Assembly: GCF_024372725.1 (NCBI RefSeq)
Contig: NZ_VOUA01000017.1
Span: forward strand, 20,141 to 84,140
Source of the DNA: Methanosarcina sp. KYL-1
GTDB taxonomy: Archaea > Halobacteriota > Methanosarcinia > Methanosarcinales > Methanosarcinaceae
Length of the DNA: 64,000 nt
Direction of reading: 5' to 3'
Part shown: piece by piece, positions 53,078-62,827 of the stretch
Layout: each line of letters begins with the position of its first letter
Position numbering within the stretch: position 1 is the stretch's first letter
Translations under genes and position numbers: made by a program
The notes under the pieces: generated by a model
Told to the model about the DNA's origin: nothing
Seen by the model: the letters and a program-made list of their open reading frames with translations, nothing else
Database searches by the model: none

Positions 53078-54799
53078 ATGAGTGTAAAAATTACCGAAAC
53101 CGTCCTCCGGGATGCACACCAGTCCCTCCTGGCAACCAGGATGCGGACAAGGGACATGCTCGAAGTGGTTGAACAGCTGGACCAGATCGGTTATTTCTCC
53201 CTCGAGATGTGGGGAGGTGCTACCTTTGATAGCTGTATTCGTTACCTGAATGAAGACCCCTGGCAGCGTCTCAGGGATATCAAGAAAAAGATGGACAATA
53301 CATACTCCCAGATGCTGCTCCGGGGACAGAACCTTGTCGGATACCGGCACTATCCGGATGACGTGGTTGAAAAATTCGTTACCAAAGCCTATGAAAACGG
53401 AGTGGATATCTTCCGGGTCTTTGATGCGGTCAACGATATCCGGAACATGGAACTCTCTATAAAGGTTGCAAAGCGCCTGGGAGCCCATGTACAGGGTACT
53501 GTCTGCTACACCATAAGCCCCGTACACACAGTGGAAAAATACGTGGAGCTTGCAAAGCAGCTCGATGAGCTGGAGTGTGATTCCCTCTGTATCAAGGACA
53601 TGGCAGGCCTCCTTTCTCCTAATGAGGCCACGGAGATCATCAGGGCCATGAAAAAGGAAATTTCCATCCCCATCTCCCTGCACTGCCACTGCACTTCGGG
53701 AATGGCTCCCATGAGCTACATGGCAGCTTGCGGGGCAGGAGTGGACATCCTGGATACCGCCCTTTCTCCCCTTGCCTGGGGCACTTCCCAGCCCCCCACC
53801 GAGACCGTTGTTGCAGCCCTCAAGGGCACTCCTTACGACACCGGGTTGGATCTTGGGGCTTTTGAAGAAGCAGTCAGGTATTTCAAGGACTTAAAAGAGA
53901 AATACCGCGGAATTCTGGACCCCATTTCCGAGCAGATCGATACCAATGTCCTGATCTACCAGATCCCTGGCGGCATGCTCTCAAACCTGGTTTCCCAGTT
54001 AAAAGAGCAAAATGCCCTTGACAAGTACAACGCCGTGCTTGACGAGATGCCGAAAGTCAGGGAAGAACTCGGTTACCCGCCTCTTGTGACTCCCACCAGC
54101 CAGATCGTGGGCACCCAGGCAGTGCTGAACGTGCTCATGGGCGAACGCTACAAGGTCATTCCAAAAGAGGTCAAGGACTATGTGCGCGGGCTTTACGGGC
54201 GTTCTCCTGCACCAATAAGCCCGGAAATGATCGGAAAAATCATCGGGGACGAGGAACCCATTCACTGCCGCCCTGCCGACCTCCTGAAGCCAGAGTATGA
54301 AAAGCGGAAGAAGGAAGCCGAGGAAATGGGTATTGCAAAGTCCGAAGAAGATATCCTTACCTACATCCTTTATCCTGCTATTGCCCCCAAGTTCCTTAAA
54401 GGAGAGATGGAAGAAGAAGCCCTCGCAGTTGTTGCTCCGGCTCCTGCAGTGCCGCAGGATTACACGATTCCCACCCTTTTCAGGGTTGAGGTGGACGACG
54501 AGGTCTTTGAGGTAAAGGTCGAACCCATCGGAGGAGGAGTTTCCATCTCAGAAGCTTCTCCCAAAAAGCCAGGTGCAGAGTCCGTGAAAGGGGCTGTTAC
54601 CAGTTCAATGCAGGGCATGGTGCTTTCCCTTAAGGTCAAGGTCGAGGACTCCGTTAAAGAAGGGGACACCGTTGCTGTCATCGAAGCCATGAAAATGGAA
54701 AATGCGGTTCATGCCCCTCATGCCGGGACCGTAAAGGAAATCTTTGTGGCTGAAGGGGACACCGTCTCTCCGGGCGACCTGATAATGTCAATCGAGTGA
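53078..54799 (+). CDS. pycB: Pyruvate carboxylase subunit B (carboxyltransferase plus biotin carrier)
   Basis: 573 residues. Residues 1-450 are the carboxyltransferase barrel (ETVLRDAHQSLLATRMRTRD, CIKDMAGLLSP, SLHCHCTSGM). The end (500-573) is the biotin carrier, biotin on lysine of EAMKMENAV. With PycA it makes oxaloacetate from pyruvate, the entry to the incomplete reductive citric acid path of methanogens. GAGGT before ATG. Followed by pycA after 22 bp, and BirA, which attaches the biotin. Confidence 0.96.
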   Translation: MSVKITETVLRDAHQSLLATRMRTRDMLEVVEQLDQIGYFSLEMWGGATFDSCIRYLNEDPWQRLRDIKKKMDNTYSQMLLRGQNLVGYRHYPDDVVEKFVTKAYENGVDIFRVFDAVNDIRNMELSIKVAKRLGAHVQGTVCYTISPVHTVEKYVELAKQLDELECDSLCIKDMAGLLSPNEATEIIRAMKKEISIPISLHCHCTSGMAPMSYMAACGAGVDILDTALSPLAWGTSQPPTETVVAALKGTPYDTGLDLGAFEEAVRYFKDLKEKYRGILDPISEQIDTNVLIYQIPGGMLSNLVSQLKEQNALDKYNAVLDEMPKVREELGYPPLVTPTSQIVGTQAVLNVLMGERYKVIPKEVKDYVRGLYGRSPAPISPEMIGKIIGDEEPIHCRPADLLKPEYEKRKKEAEEMGIAKSEEDILTYILYPAIAPKFLKGEMEEEALAVVAPAPAVPQDYTIPTLFRVEVDDEVFEVKVEPIGGGVSISEASPKKPGAESVKGAVTSSMQGMVLSLKVKVEDSVKEGDTVAVIEAMKMENAVHAPHAGTVKEIFVAEGDTVSPGDLIMSIE

Positions 54800-54821
54800 A
54801 GCGAGATAAGCGGAGGGTATC

Positions 54822-56303
54822 ATGTTCAAAAAAGTACTCGTTGCAAACCGCGGTGAGATCGCAATCAGGGTTATGCGTGCCTGCAGGGAACTGGGAATTT
54901 CCACGGTAGCCGTCTGTTCGGAGGCCGACAAAAATGCCCTCTTTGCCAAATACGCCGACGAAGCCTTCCTGATAGGCCCGGCCCCTTCCAGCCAGAGCTA
55001 CCTGAACATGGAAGCCATCATTACAGTTGCAAAAAATACCGGGGCGGAGGCCATCCACCCTGGTTACGGTTTCCTTTCCGAAAACCCTGTCTTTGCAAAG
55101 CGCTGTGAAGAAGAAGGAATCATTTTCATAGGCCCCCCAAGCCACGTGATTGCCGAAATGGGGAGCAAGATCCGGGCTAGAAACCTCATGATGAAGGCCG
55201 GGGTGCCCGTAGTTCCGGGGACAAAGGATGCAGTTGAAGACGTGAACGAGGCCATGGAGGTTGCGGAAAAGATTGGCTATCCGGTCCTGATTAAAGCGTC
55301 TGCAGGAGGCGGTGGGATCGGAATGAAGGTCGTCCATACAAGAGACGAGTTTGCCGCTTCTCTCAGTTCCACCCAGAAAATGGCCGGTTCGGCTTTCGGG
55401 GATTCTTCCGTATTTATTGAAAAATACGTGGAGGAGCCCAGGCATATCGAGATCCAGATCCTGGCCGACGCCTACGGGAACACGCTCTATCTCTCGGACA
55501 GGGAATGCTCCATCCAGAGGAGGCACCAGAAGCTGATTGAAGAGGCCCCTTCCCCTATCATGACTCCCGAACTCAGGGCGCAGATGGGAGATGCCGCCGT
55601 GAAGGTGGCAAAGGCAATTGGCTACGTAAATGCAGGGACCGTGGAGTTCCTCTATTCGAAGGGCAACTTCTATTTCCTTGAGGTCAATACCCGCCTGCAG
55701 GTGGAACACGGGATTACCGAGATGGTTACCGGAATTGACATCGTAAGGGAGCAGATCAGGGTTGCCTGCGGGGAAAAGCTCGAATTGAACCAGGAAGACA
55801 TCGTCATTGACGGGCATGCTATTGAGTGCCGGATTAATGCCGAAGATCCCTTAAACGACTTTGCTCCTTCTCCGGGAAAGATTCGGAGGTACCGGTCTGC
55901 CGGAGGGCCCGGGGTCCGGGTGGACAGCGGCGTGCATACAGGGTATACGATCTCCCCGTATTATGATTCGATGATCTCGAAGCTCTGTGTCTGGGCGAGG
56001 ACAAGGGATGCAGCAATTGCCCGGATGGAGAGGGCTCTATACGAATACGTGGTTGTGGGAGTTAAGACCAATATTCCCTTCCATAAGGCGGTTATGCGAA
56101 ACCCGGCTTTCCGGAGAGGTGATCTTACAACCGGCTTTATCGAAGAGCAAAATATCCTGGAATCCGTAGAAGAAGTTGTCAAGGCAGACGCCGAAAAAGG
56201 GGCAACTCTGGCCTCGGCCCTGGAAGCAAAGGACAAGAAGGTTGCAGCGATCACTGCTGCCGTGCAGAGCTATGTCAGCATGGCCCAGAAAACACAGCGG
56301 TAA
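54822..56303 (+). CDS. pycA: Pyruvate carboxylase subunit A (biotin carboxylase)
   Basis: 493 residues, ATP-grasp enzyme. The glycine loop [23 protein letters not shown], and [15 protein letters not shown] are family motifs. It carboxylates the biotin of PycB with bicarbonate and ATP. GGAGG before ATG; same operon as pycB. Confidence 0.96.
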   Translation: MFKKVLVANRGEIAIRVMRACRELGISTVAVCSEADKNALFAKYADEAFLIGPAPSSQSYLNMEAIITVAKNTGAEAIHPGYGFLSENPVFAKRCEEEGIIFIGPPSHVIAEMGSKIRARNLMMKAGVPVVPGTKDAVEDVNEAMEVAEKIGYPVLIKASAGGGGIGMKVVHTRDEFAASLSSTQKMAGSAFGDSSVFIEKYVEEPRHIEIQILADAYGNTLYLSDRECSIQRRHQKLIEEAPSPIMTPELRAQMGDAAVKVAKAIGYVNAGTVEFLYSKGNFYFLEVNTRLQVEHGITEMVTGIDIVREQIRVACGEKLELNQEDIVIDGHAIECRINAEDPLNDFAPSPGKIRRYRSAGGPGVRVDSGVHTGYTISPYYDSMISKLCVWARTRDAAIARMERALYEYVVVGVKTNIPFHKAVMRNPAFRRGDLTTGFIEEQNILESVEEVVKADAEKGATLASALEAKDKKVAAITAAVQSYVSMAQKTQR

Positions 56304-56410
56304 TCCGGCTCCTCTTAAGAGGTGTATCCGGAATAATGGTCTGTTTGACATGAATAATATGTTTGAACCAAGGCGATATTAGATAGAACGCATACATACG
56401 GGGTGCACGG

Positions 56411-57388
56411 ATGGGAGATAAAAGGTCTCGAATAATCAAGGCGCTTAAGGATGCACAGAAAACCCCTGTCTCCGGGGAAGAACTGGGGCTCAAGCTCGGG
56501 ATTTCCAGGACAATGGTCTGGAAGTACATCAAGTCTCTCCAGGCCGACGGCTATGAAATCGAGTCGTCCCCCAAGAGAGGATACGTCCTGAAATCCGTGC
56601 CTCAACTCCTTTATCCGGATGAAATCCAGATGGGGCTCAAGACGACCCTGCTGGGAAAAAAGATCCATTATTTCGATGAGGTAAGCTCCACCAACAGCTT
56701 TGCAAAGGAGATTGCAGTTTCCGAAGAAGAAGGAGCCCTTGTGATCGCCGAAGTGCAGAAAGGCGGAAGAGGCCGCATGGGCAGGGAATGGATATCTCCC
56801 CACGGTGGGGTGTGGATGTCAGTAATCCTGAAGCCCGGGGTCCCTCTCCGGCACGCTTCCAGGCTGACCCTTGTGGCCGGGCTTGCTGTTGCCAACGTGA
56901 TCCGCGACATGGGCCTTGATGCCCGTATCAAGTGGCCCAATGATGTCCGGATCAACGGAAAGAAGGTCTGCGGAATCCTGACCGAAGCAAAAGCAGAAGT
57001 TGACAGGGTTGACTATGTTGTGCTGGGGATAGGGATCAATGCGAACATGGACTTAAAGGACATTCCCGAGTCTTTCCGGGCTGGTTCCACCACTCTAAAA
57101 GCGGAACTTGGGAAGCACATCAGGAGGGTCCAGTTTCTGCAGGACCTTCTCTTCGAACTCGAACAGCAGTATATCCGCTTCAAGACCCAGCCTTTTTCCC
57201 AGCTCCTGAACGACTGGCTTGCCCTTTCAGATACAATTGGAAAGGAAGTAAAGGTCACCACTCCTTCCCGCATTATCGAGGGCAGGGCAGTGGGAGTGAC
57301 CCCTGACGGGGCTCTCGTGATCAGGAAGGCGGATGACACGAAAGAAGAGGTCATAGCAGGCAGATGTATCTATGTGCGCCCTAAATGA
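56411..57388 (+). CDS. birA: BirA: biotin-protein ligase with N-terminal repressor domain
   Basis: 325 residues. Residues 5-60 form a helix-turn-helix (LGLKLGISRTMVWKYIKSLQ), so the protein can also repress; residues 75-270 are the ligase (GGRGRMGREW, KWPNDVRINGKKV), followed by a small C-terminal domain. It makes biotinyl-AMP and loads PycB. Third gene of the pyc cluster, 107 bp behind pycA. Confidence 0.95.
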   Translation: MGDKRSRIIKALKDAQKTPVSGEELGLKLGISRTMVWKYIKSLQADGYEIESSPKRGYVLKSVPQLLYPDEIQMGLKTTLLGKKIHYFDEVSSTNSFAKEIAVSEEEGALVIAEVQKGGRGRMGREWISPHGGVWMSVILKPGVPLRHASRLTLVAGLAVANVIRDMGLDARIKWPNDVRINGKKVCGILTEAKAEVDRVDYVVLGIGINANMDLKDIPESFRAGSTTLKAELGKHIRRVQFLQDLLFELEQQYIRFKTQPFSQLLNDWLALSDTIGKEVKVTTPSRIIEGRAVGVTPDGALVIRKADDTKEEVIAGRCIYVRPK

Positions 57389-58022
57389 GCGTGGAAGAAG
57401 AAAGCGGAAAACAAGGTTTTTTCCTTCGCTTTCTTTATCCCTTCCGGCCCTTTTTCTTTCTATAGTCGTTCTCTTATTCTTCTCCATGAGCTTCAATACC
57501 ATTCCGGCGGCGGCAGCCTCTGGTGGGGGAGAAAGGCTCTCCATTATTCTGATTGATGGAGATGAATTGTATGTAAGGTCCGGGGATTCTCATACTTTTT
57601 TACAGGGGTATCAGCTCTGTGTTAAAGGGGCGGACCCCGAAGCCAGCAGGGTCTGGCTTGAACTCCGCAGGGAAGATGTCGTCCTGCAGGACATCATCGC
57701 TACCAGAGGCACAGGTTTTGTGTATTCCCGGAACTCTTCCGAAATCCTGAACCTTACGGTGGATACCATTTATGCAGGGCCCGAAGGGGTCCTGGTTCGT
57801 TTTTCTCCGGTTTACCAGTACCTTGACCCGAAACTTCCCAGGCCTCAGACGCCGGCCGGGCCTCTTCCCGATGCTTCGGAAAACCTTTCCTCTCAATTCC
57901 CGGGGACTGGAACTCAGGTAGAGGGTTTTGATACGCATCTTTTCCTGCTGGGTTTCGGGGCCGTACTCCTGGTTACAGGCTTTTTCGCAGGAAGAGGCAG
58001 AAAAAATGAATATAAAAAATGA
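57372..58022 (+). CDS. Anchored surface protein with an S-layer-like domain
   Basis: 216 residues; the start overlaps birA by 17 bp in another frame. A signal peptide (core LSLPALFLSIVVLLFF) precedes a domain of about 110 residues (GDSHTFLQGYQLCVKGADPE, RVWLELRREDVVLQD) that resembles the second half of the S-layer domains at 28.9-33.8 kb. A proline-rich linker leads to one helix (LFLLGFGAVLLVTGFFAG) and a basic tail. Probably a minor envelope protein. The last codons are the first unit of the 25-bp repeat downstream. Confidence 0.8.
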   Translation: MCALNERGRRKRKTRFFPSLSLSLPALFLSIVVLLFFSMSFNTIPAAAASGGGERLSIILIDGDELYVRSGDSHTFLQGYQLCVKGADPEASRVWLELRREDVVLQDIIATRGTGFVYSRNSSEILNLTVDTIYAGPEGVLVRFSPVYQYLDPKLPRPQTPAGPLPDASENLSSQFPGTGTQVEGFDTHLFLLGFGAVLLVTGFFAGRGRKNEYKK

Positions 58023-58054
58023 ATCTAAAACTGAATCTAAAACTGAATCTAAAA

Positions 58055-58179
58055 CTGAATATAAAAAATGAATCTAAAACTGAATATAAAAAATGAATCT
58101 AAAACTGAATATAAAAAATGAATCTAAAACTGAATATAAAAAATGAATCTAAAACTGAATATAAAAAATGAATCTAAAA
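58055..58179 (+). repeat. 25-bp tandem repeat, five copies
   Basis: CTGAATATAAAAAATGAATC plus TAAAA starts at 58055, 58080, 58105, 58130 and 58155, behind three 12-bp AAAACTGAATCT units. The same words lie in the tail of the preceding gene, so the array probably grew from its 3' end by slippage. Confidence 0.92.
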
Positions 58180-58312
58180 AAGGAAGTTCAATATGAAAGA
58201 AAAAAGCCAGATGGCTTTTTTCTGAAAAAATTTATCTGTTTAAAATAAAACAACAGGGACGTTTTTTGGAAACACAGTTCTCTGCTTAAAACTGTTCTTG
58301 ATTCCGGTTTTT

Positions 58313-59275
58313 TCAATCGTTTGAAGAGAATTTCACGTCTCCTTTCTCTATCAGGAGTTTCAGGTCTTCCAGGCTCAGGCGGGCATTTTTCTGGAGCTTT
58401 TCCCGGGCATCGCTGTGCTTCTGGGTTACTGCGTGCTCATCTTTCTTGAGCTGGACTTCCTTTAACCTGTCAAGGTATGCAGCGAGTTCCTTTCTGCTGT
58501 TGTCAATGCTGGCTTTGAGGGGATCAATTTTTTCTTTGATTGAATTTATGTTTGTAATTTTATCCGTAAGCTGGGCGTGGTACATATTTGCTTCTTTTCG
58601 GATTTCATCAGCGGCCTTGAAATTTTCGAGCATTTCGATGTGGCAGTTCTGGGACTCTTCGGAAAGGGCCTGGATCTTTTCATGAATTTCGTCGCCCTGG
58701 GTGTGTATCCCCTTCGATTCCCTGTAACTTTCCTGGATCAGGGCATGCATTTCGTTTGCTTTCTTTGCGGCTTCCAGGCGTTTCCCCAGGTCATTTAATT
58801 TCTGGAAGATCTTGATTTCCACGCCAAGAGGCAGTTCCTTGTCGAAGAAAGCTTCCCGTTCAGCCTCATAAGCTTTTGAAAGGGCTTCTACGCTCCCGTG
58901 GGAAAGCCGGTTGTACTCATCCCGCTTTTCCTTGAGTTCCGCAATTCCGGAAAACAGTTCCTGGGTCCTGGCGTTTACAATGCTCCTGTTTTCTTTATAC
59001 TCGCCAATCAACTTGTTAATCTCGTCTCGCTTATCTCTAAGCTCCTGTGCTTTTGCAACCCGTTCCTTAACTTGCTGGTTCAGGGAGTCCCTCTTTTCTT
59101 TAAATTCGCCGATGTCGGTCCGGTTCAGTTTCAGTTCCTTGAATACCGAACTCAACTGCCTCTCATTTCTTTCTATCTTGCTCCTGAGCTCGTTTACCCT
59201 GTTCTTCAACTCCCTCTCGTTAAGGTTTGAAAGGTCGGCCGTTGCAATTTCTGCTGTTGAAACGTCGTTGTCCAT
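58313..59275 (-). CDS. Coiled-coil protein (COG1340-like)
   Basis: 320 residues, nearly all heptad-rich helix (ELKNRVNELRSKIERNERQL, KRDEINKLIGEYKENR), broken near 135-170 (GSVEALSKAYEAEREAFFDK). The pattern is that of archaeal COG1340 proteins, whose function is unknown; links to RNA or chromosome proteins have been proposed by context only. A second coiled-coil gene lies 30 bp upstream on the same strand, and MCM follows the pair's upstream neighbour DUF424. Confidence 0.8.
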   Translation of the reverse strand: MDNDVSTAEIATADLSNLNERELKNRVNELRSKIERNERQLSSVFKELKLNRTDIGEFKEKRDSLNQQVKERVAKAQELRDKRDEINKLIGEYKENRSIVNARTQELFSGIAELKEKRDEYNRLSHGSVEALSKAYEAEREAFFDKELPLGVEIKIFQKLNDLGKRLEAAKKANEMHALIQESYRESKGIHTQGDEIHEKIQALSEESQNCHIEMLENFKAADEIRKEANMYHAQLTDKITNINSIKEKIDPLKASIDNSRKELAAYLDRLKEVQLKKDEHAVTQKHSDAREKLQKNARLSLEDLKLLIEKGDVKFSSND

Positions 59276-59305
59276 GTACTACCACCCGCTTGTTTTCGGA
59301 AGGGC

Positions 59306-59980
59306 TTACCCTTCCATTTTTTCCCAGTACCTGAGGGCGTCCTCATGGCTTTTTATTTTGCTGTTCAGCCATTTGTGCTGGGGTTTGCCTTTGGAGATTT
59401 CCTGGCTTTTACTGCCATCGTCCTCTTCCAGCTGTTTTTCATCCTCTTCTATCTTTTTGATTTCCAGGTTAGGGTTCAGTGCCTCATCGATTTTAACTTC
59501 GATCTGCAGGATGATGCTTTCTTCAAGCCCCGCTCCCTGAGCAAATTCTCGCAGGTTTTCTTTAAATTCACCTGCAAGCCTCTGCTCTTCTGAGGGTTCG
59601 GCCTGTCCCTTGAGTTTTTTCAGATCTTCCTGGAGTTTATCTGCAGGCATAGGGTCAAGTTTCGGAAGAAGCTCTTTTTCAAGCAGCCCTTCCGCTTGAT
59701 GGTAAAACTGCTGGCGTTTTTCCCTGAGGATCTCCTTGCGCTCCTTCATCTGGTTTCTGGAATCCCTGGCACTTTTGACCTCGCCTTCAATCTGGCCAAG
59801 CCGTCCGTCCAGTTCTTCGAATTCTTTTTTATATTCTTCCAGAAATCGCCTGTGTTTTTCCACAACCCCGGAAACTAGCTCCCCTGTGGTCAATATTTTT
59901 GTCCCGGCTTCTTCGCTGCTTTCGTTCACAGTATCACTATTTGCAGTTGAATTTGATAAATATATTATTCTATCTACCAT
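59306..59980 (-). CDS. Second coiled-coil protein
   Basis: 224 residues. A short N-terminal part (RIIYLSNSTANSDTVNE) precedes long charged helices (EEYKKEFEELDGRLGQIEGE, EEQRLAGEFKENLREFAQG). It lies 30 bp before the COG1340-like gene and may form a heteromer with it. No family recognised. Confidence 0.75.
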   Translation of the reverse strand: MVDRIIYLSNSTANSDTVNESSEEAGTKILTTGELVSGVVEKHRRFLEEYKKEFEELDGRLGQIEGEVKSARDSRNQMKERKEILREKRQQFYHQAEGLLEKELLPKLDPMPADKLQEDLKKLKGQAEPSEEQRLAGEFKENLREFAQGAGLEESIILQIEVKIDEALNPNLEIKKIEEDEKQLEEDDGSKSQEISKGKPQHKWLNSKIKSHEDALRYWEKMEG

Positions 59981-60103
59981 TTTTCTGCCTCCTTATTCCG
60001 CGTCCTCGTCTTGCGGATGCCGAACAGAGCCAGAAGGGCTGCCTTCAGGCAAGCTGCAGTGCCTTTCAGTGACCGGCCCTTCAGATTGCCGAATTCCCAG
60101 GCT

Positions 60104-60394
60104 TCATACCCTGAAGACCTGGGCATGGGGCACGCCTGAGATCATGATCACGGAGTCAGGATCGATAAACCCGCACTTTATGGCACAATTGATCGTTTTT
60201 TCCCCGAAGAGGTTGACAGTAGTGGCTTTTTCCAGGGCTTTTTGGAGTTCCGCTTCGGAAACCTCTTCCCCCTCATAAAAAGCTCTGCTAATCTCCACAG
60301 TGGCTTTGCCGTGTTTCAGGTTTTTTCCAAGCACTTCCCGGTCACAGGCTGCAACAAGGAAATGTTCCCCGTTTTTATAGGTTTTCAGGTACAT
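60104..60394 (-). CDS. DUF424 protein
   Basis: 96 residues. KTYKNGEHFLVAACDREVLGK at the start, EISRAFYEGE in the middle and GFIDPDSVIMISGVPHAQVF at the end match DUF424, a small archaeal family near translation and replication genes. Function unknown. Between MCM and the coiled-coil pair, all on the minus strand. Confidence 0.85.
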   Translation of the reverse strand: MYLKTYKNGEHFLVAACDREVLGKNLKHGKATVEISRAFYEGEEVSEAELQKALEKATTVNLFGEKTINCAIKCGFIDPDSVIMISGVPHAQVFRV

Positions 60395-60565
60395 ATTTTC
60401 CCTTTGAGTAATATTTCACCCTTTTAGTATTTACAGCTTAACTATCCATGCTTTATTTATAAGTTATTTGTATAGTTATTTGCAGGGCCTGATTTTTCCC
60501 CATTTTCCGGAAAATATGTCAGGCTTTCATAAAGATATCAGGCTTTCAGTGTGAGGCTGATCTCC

Positions 60566-62671
60566 TCAGTTGACGAGCCTGATGTGGATCTGGTCCGGGG
60601 CAACAAGGTCTCCTCTCTGCCGCATTTTCTTTATGTACTCTTCGGCATGGATCCTGTCGATTCCGTACTCTTTCTCAGCTTCGGCATACACTTCTTCCAG
60701 TGGGGCCTTGCTGCCCGGGTGCCTCTCACATACCTTCTTAATAACGTCTTTCAGGATTTTTATTTTGTTCCTCTGGCTCATGCTTGTGCCTGAAGCAATT
60801 ATATCCGCGTCAAGAGCTCCGGTTTCCGGGTCCACTCCCACGTTTTTCAGGCAGTTCATGACAATTCTGATTGTCCTTTTTGCATCTTCCAGAGTGGCTA
60901 TATTGCTCAGGCGGACCCTCGCGCTGGCTTCCGAGAGTCGGACCAGGGCCTCAAGCTGTCTTGCGGTCACGGGCACGGGCGTGTTCTTGCCTTCCCCGCT
61001 CTTCCTGAGGTCCGTATAGAAATTGATCAGGTGGCTCCTGGCGTTGTCTTCCATCACCGGGTAAACGTTTTTCCGGGCGTATGCGACGTATTTTCGCATG
61101 ATATCGGCTTCGATGACAGGTTCGATCACTTCCAGTTCGGCTTCAACGAATTCTTCGGTGATGAGAGAACCCGGGAGCTTTTCCCGCTGTTCATGCAGTT
61201 CTCCTGCATAATGGGACTGAAGGATATGGTTTGCGATCCTGCTGTCCAGGGCGTGGTTCGGAGTGTCGAGCAAAACGAAGATAAGGTCAAAACGGGAGAG
61301 CAGGGCCGGAGGCATGCTTATCTGTTCTGCCAGGCCTTCATACCTGTCAAAACGGCCGTATTTCGGGTTTGCAGCTCCCAGGAGGGCGCAGCGGGACTTC
61401 AATGTGGCAATGATCCCCGCCTTGGCTATGCTTATGGTCTGCTGTTCCATTGCCTCGTGCAGGGCACTCTTGTCCTCTGTCTTCATCTTGTCCATTTCGT
61501 CTACGGCGGCAACTCCCATATCAGCCATCACAAGCGCCCCTCCTTCTATTGTCCACCTGCCGTCGTTCAGGTCGTCTTTGACAGCAGCTGCGGTAAGCCC
61601 GCTTGCAGAAGCGCTCCGGCCCGAGGCAAAGACGCCTCTTGGGGAGAGCTTGACCACATAGCGGAGGAGCTGGCTTTTTGCAATGCCCGGGTCGCCTACA
61701 AGCATCATGTGGATGTCACCCCTGATCCTTGAGCCGTCAGGAAGGTTTTTCACAACTCCTGAAAAGAGCTGGAGGGCCAGGGCTTCCTTGATGTCTTCAT
61801 ACCCGTAGATGGAAGGGGCAATCGAGCCTATTATCTTATCATAGATGGCCGGGTCCCGCGAGAGTTCGAGAATTTTTTCCTCGTCTTCGGGAGTGATTTC
61901 AAGCTCGTCGAAATCCTGGTCCAGGTGCTCGATTGAGTTTGCCTCCAGTACAAGGTCATAAAAGGTGGATTTCCCGTCCTTCAGGGCACGCTGCCTTGAT
62001 TTCAGGACGCCGTTGATAATCACCCTGTCCCCGGGGGTGACGTTCCCCGTGAGGTCGTCTTCCGAGTCCACCTCCAGGCTCTGGGGCTGAGAACCCCCTT
62101 TAAGGTTCTCGGGGGATTCCTGGATCTGGAGTTTCTGGGCATCTACAAAACTGGAGTCTTCGATTGAGACCTTAAAAGGCCCTTTTTTCCCGCATGTCTC
62201 GTTTTCACAGCCTGCAAAGGGTTCTTCGAACTTGAAGCTGTTTTGTTCCACAAGGGTAAGGTGCCCGCAGCGCAGGCACTGGAAGGCGGCTTTTGTGATC
62301 CTGGGCCTGACTTCCGTTGCTTTCCTTATCATGCCTTCGATTGCGACAAAGCGGGAAAGGTGTTTGCTCCTCAATTCCCTGATAGGGATCCGGTTAGGGA
62401 TTTTTATTATCCTTACATGGGCCTGCTCGAATTCCTTTTCCACAGGCAGGTCGATTTCTTTGAGTGCAGCTTCGGCTGCCTCTATCAGTTCTCCGGGGCG
62501 TTCAAGGAATTCTTTTGAGAGTTCCCTGTCGAACTTCTCTATGTCGGTAAAGTCAACCGTGAGGCTTCTCTGGTCCGGGTACTCGTTTGCAAGCTGGAGG
62601 ATTTCGTTCCAGTAATAATCTTTAAAGAATTTTTTTAGTTTTTCGTTCCACTTGCTTTCGGCTTCTGTCAT
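60566..62671 (-). CDS. mcm: Replicative helicase MCM
   Basis: 701 residues, full length, no intein. N-terminal domain with a zinc ribbon (CLRCGHL, CENETCGKKG), AAA+ core with Walker A GDPGIAKSQLL, Walker B AAVDEMDKM, arginine finger SRFDLIFVL, and C-terminal winged helix (RHPGSKAPLEEVYAEAEKEYG). Hexameric 3'-5' helicase acting with GINS, whose subunit is encoded at 19.4 kb. Confidence 0.97.
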   Translation of the reverse strand: MTEAESKWNEKLKKFFKDYYWNEILQLANEYPDQRSLTVDFTDIEKFDRELSKEFLERPGELIEAAEAALKEIDLPVEKEFEQAHVRIIKIPNRIPIRELRSKHLSRFVAIEGMIRKATEVRPRITKAAFQCLRCGHLTLVEQNSFKFEEPFAGCENETCGKKGPFKVSIEDSSFVDAQKLQIQESPENLKGGSQPQSLEVDSEDDLTGNVTPGDRVIINGVLKSRQRALKDGKSTFYDLVLEANSIEHLDQDFDELEITPEDEEKILELSRDPAIYDKIIGSIAPSIYGYEDIKEALALQLFSGVVKNLPDGSRIRGDIHMMLVGDPGIAKSQLLRYVVKLSPRGVFASGRSASASGLTAAAVKDDLNDGRWTIEGGALVMADMGVAAVDEMDKMKTEDKSALHEAMEQQTISIAKAGIIATLKSRCALLGAANPKYGRFDRYEGLAEQISMPPALLSRFDLIFVLLDTPNHALDSRIANHILQSHYAGELHEQREKLPGSLITEEFVEAELEVIEPVIEADIMRKYVAYARKNVYPVMEDNARSHLINFYTDLRKSGEGKNTPVPVTARQLEALVRLSEASARVRLSNIATLEDAKRTIRIVMNCLKNVGVDPETGALDADIIASGTSMSQRNKIKILKDVIKKVCERHPGSKAPLEEVYAEAEKEYGIDRIHAEEYIKKMRQRGDLVAPDQIHIRLVN

Positions 62672-62827
62672 GTTCAGTCCAGTTCTCCCCGGAATTCTTT
62701 AGTTCGCGTGTAAAAATTTATACTCTTGATCTGGTTTTCTTCGACAAAGTGCCCTCTGCTTAAAACCAGGTTCTAAAAATGTTGGAAAAAACGTACATTG
62801 GATCCTGATGTAAGAAGTGGTTTATTC

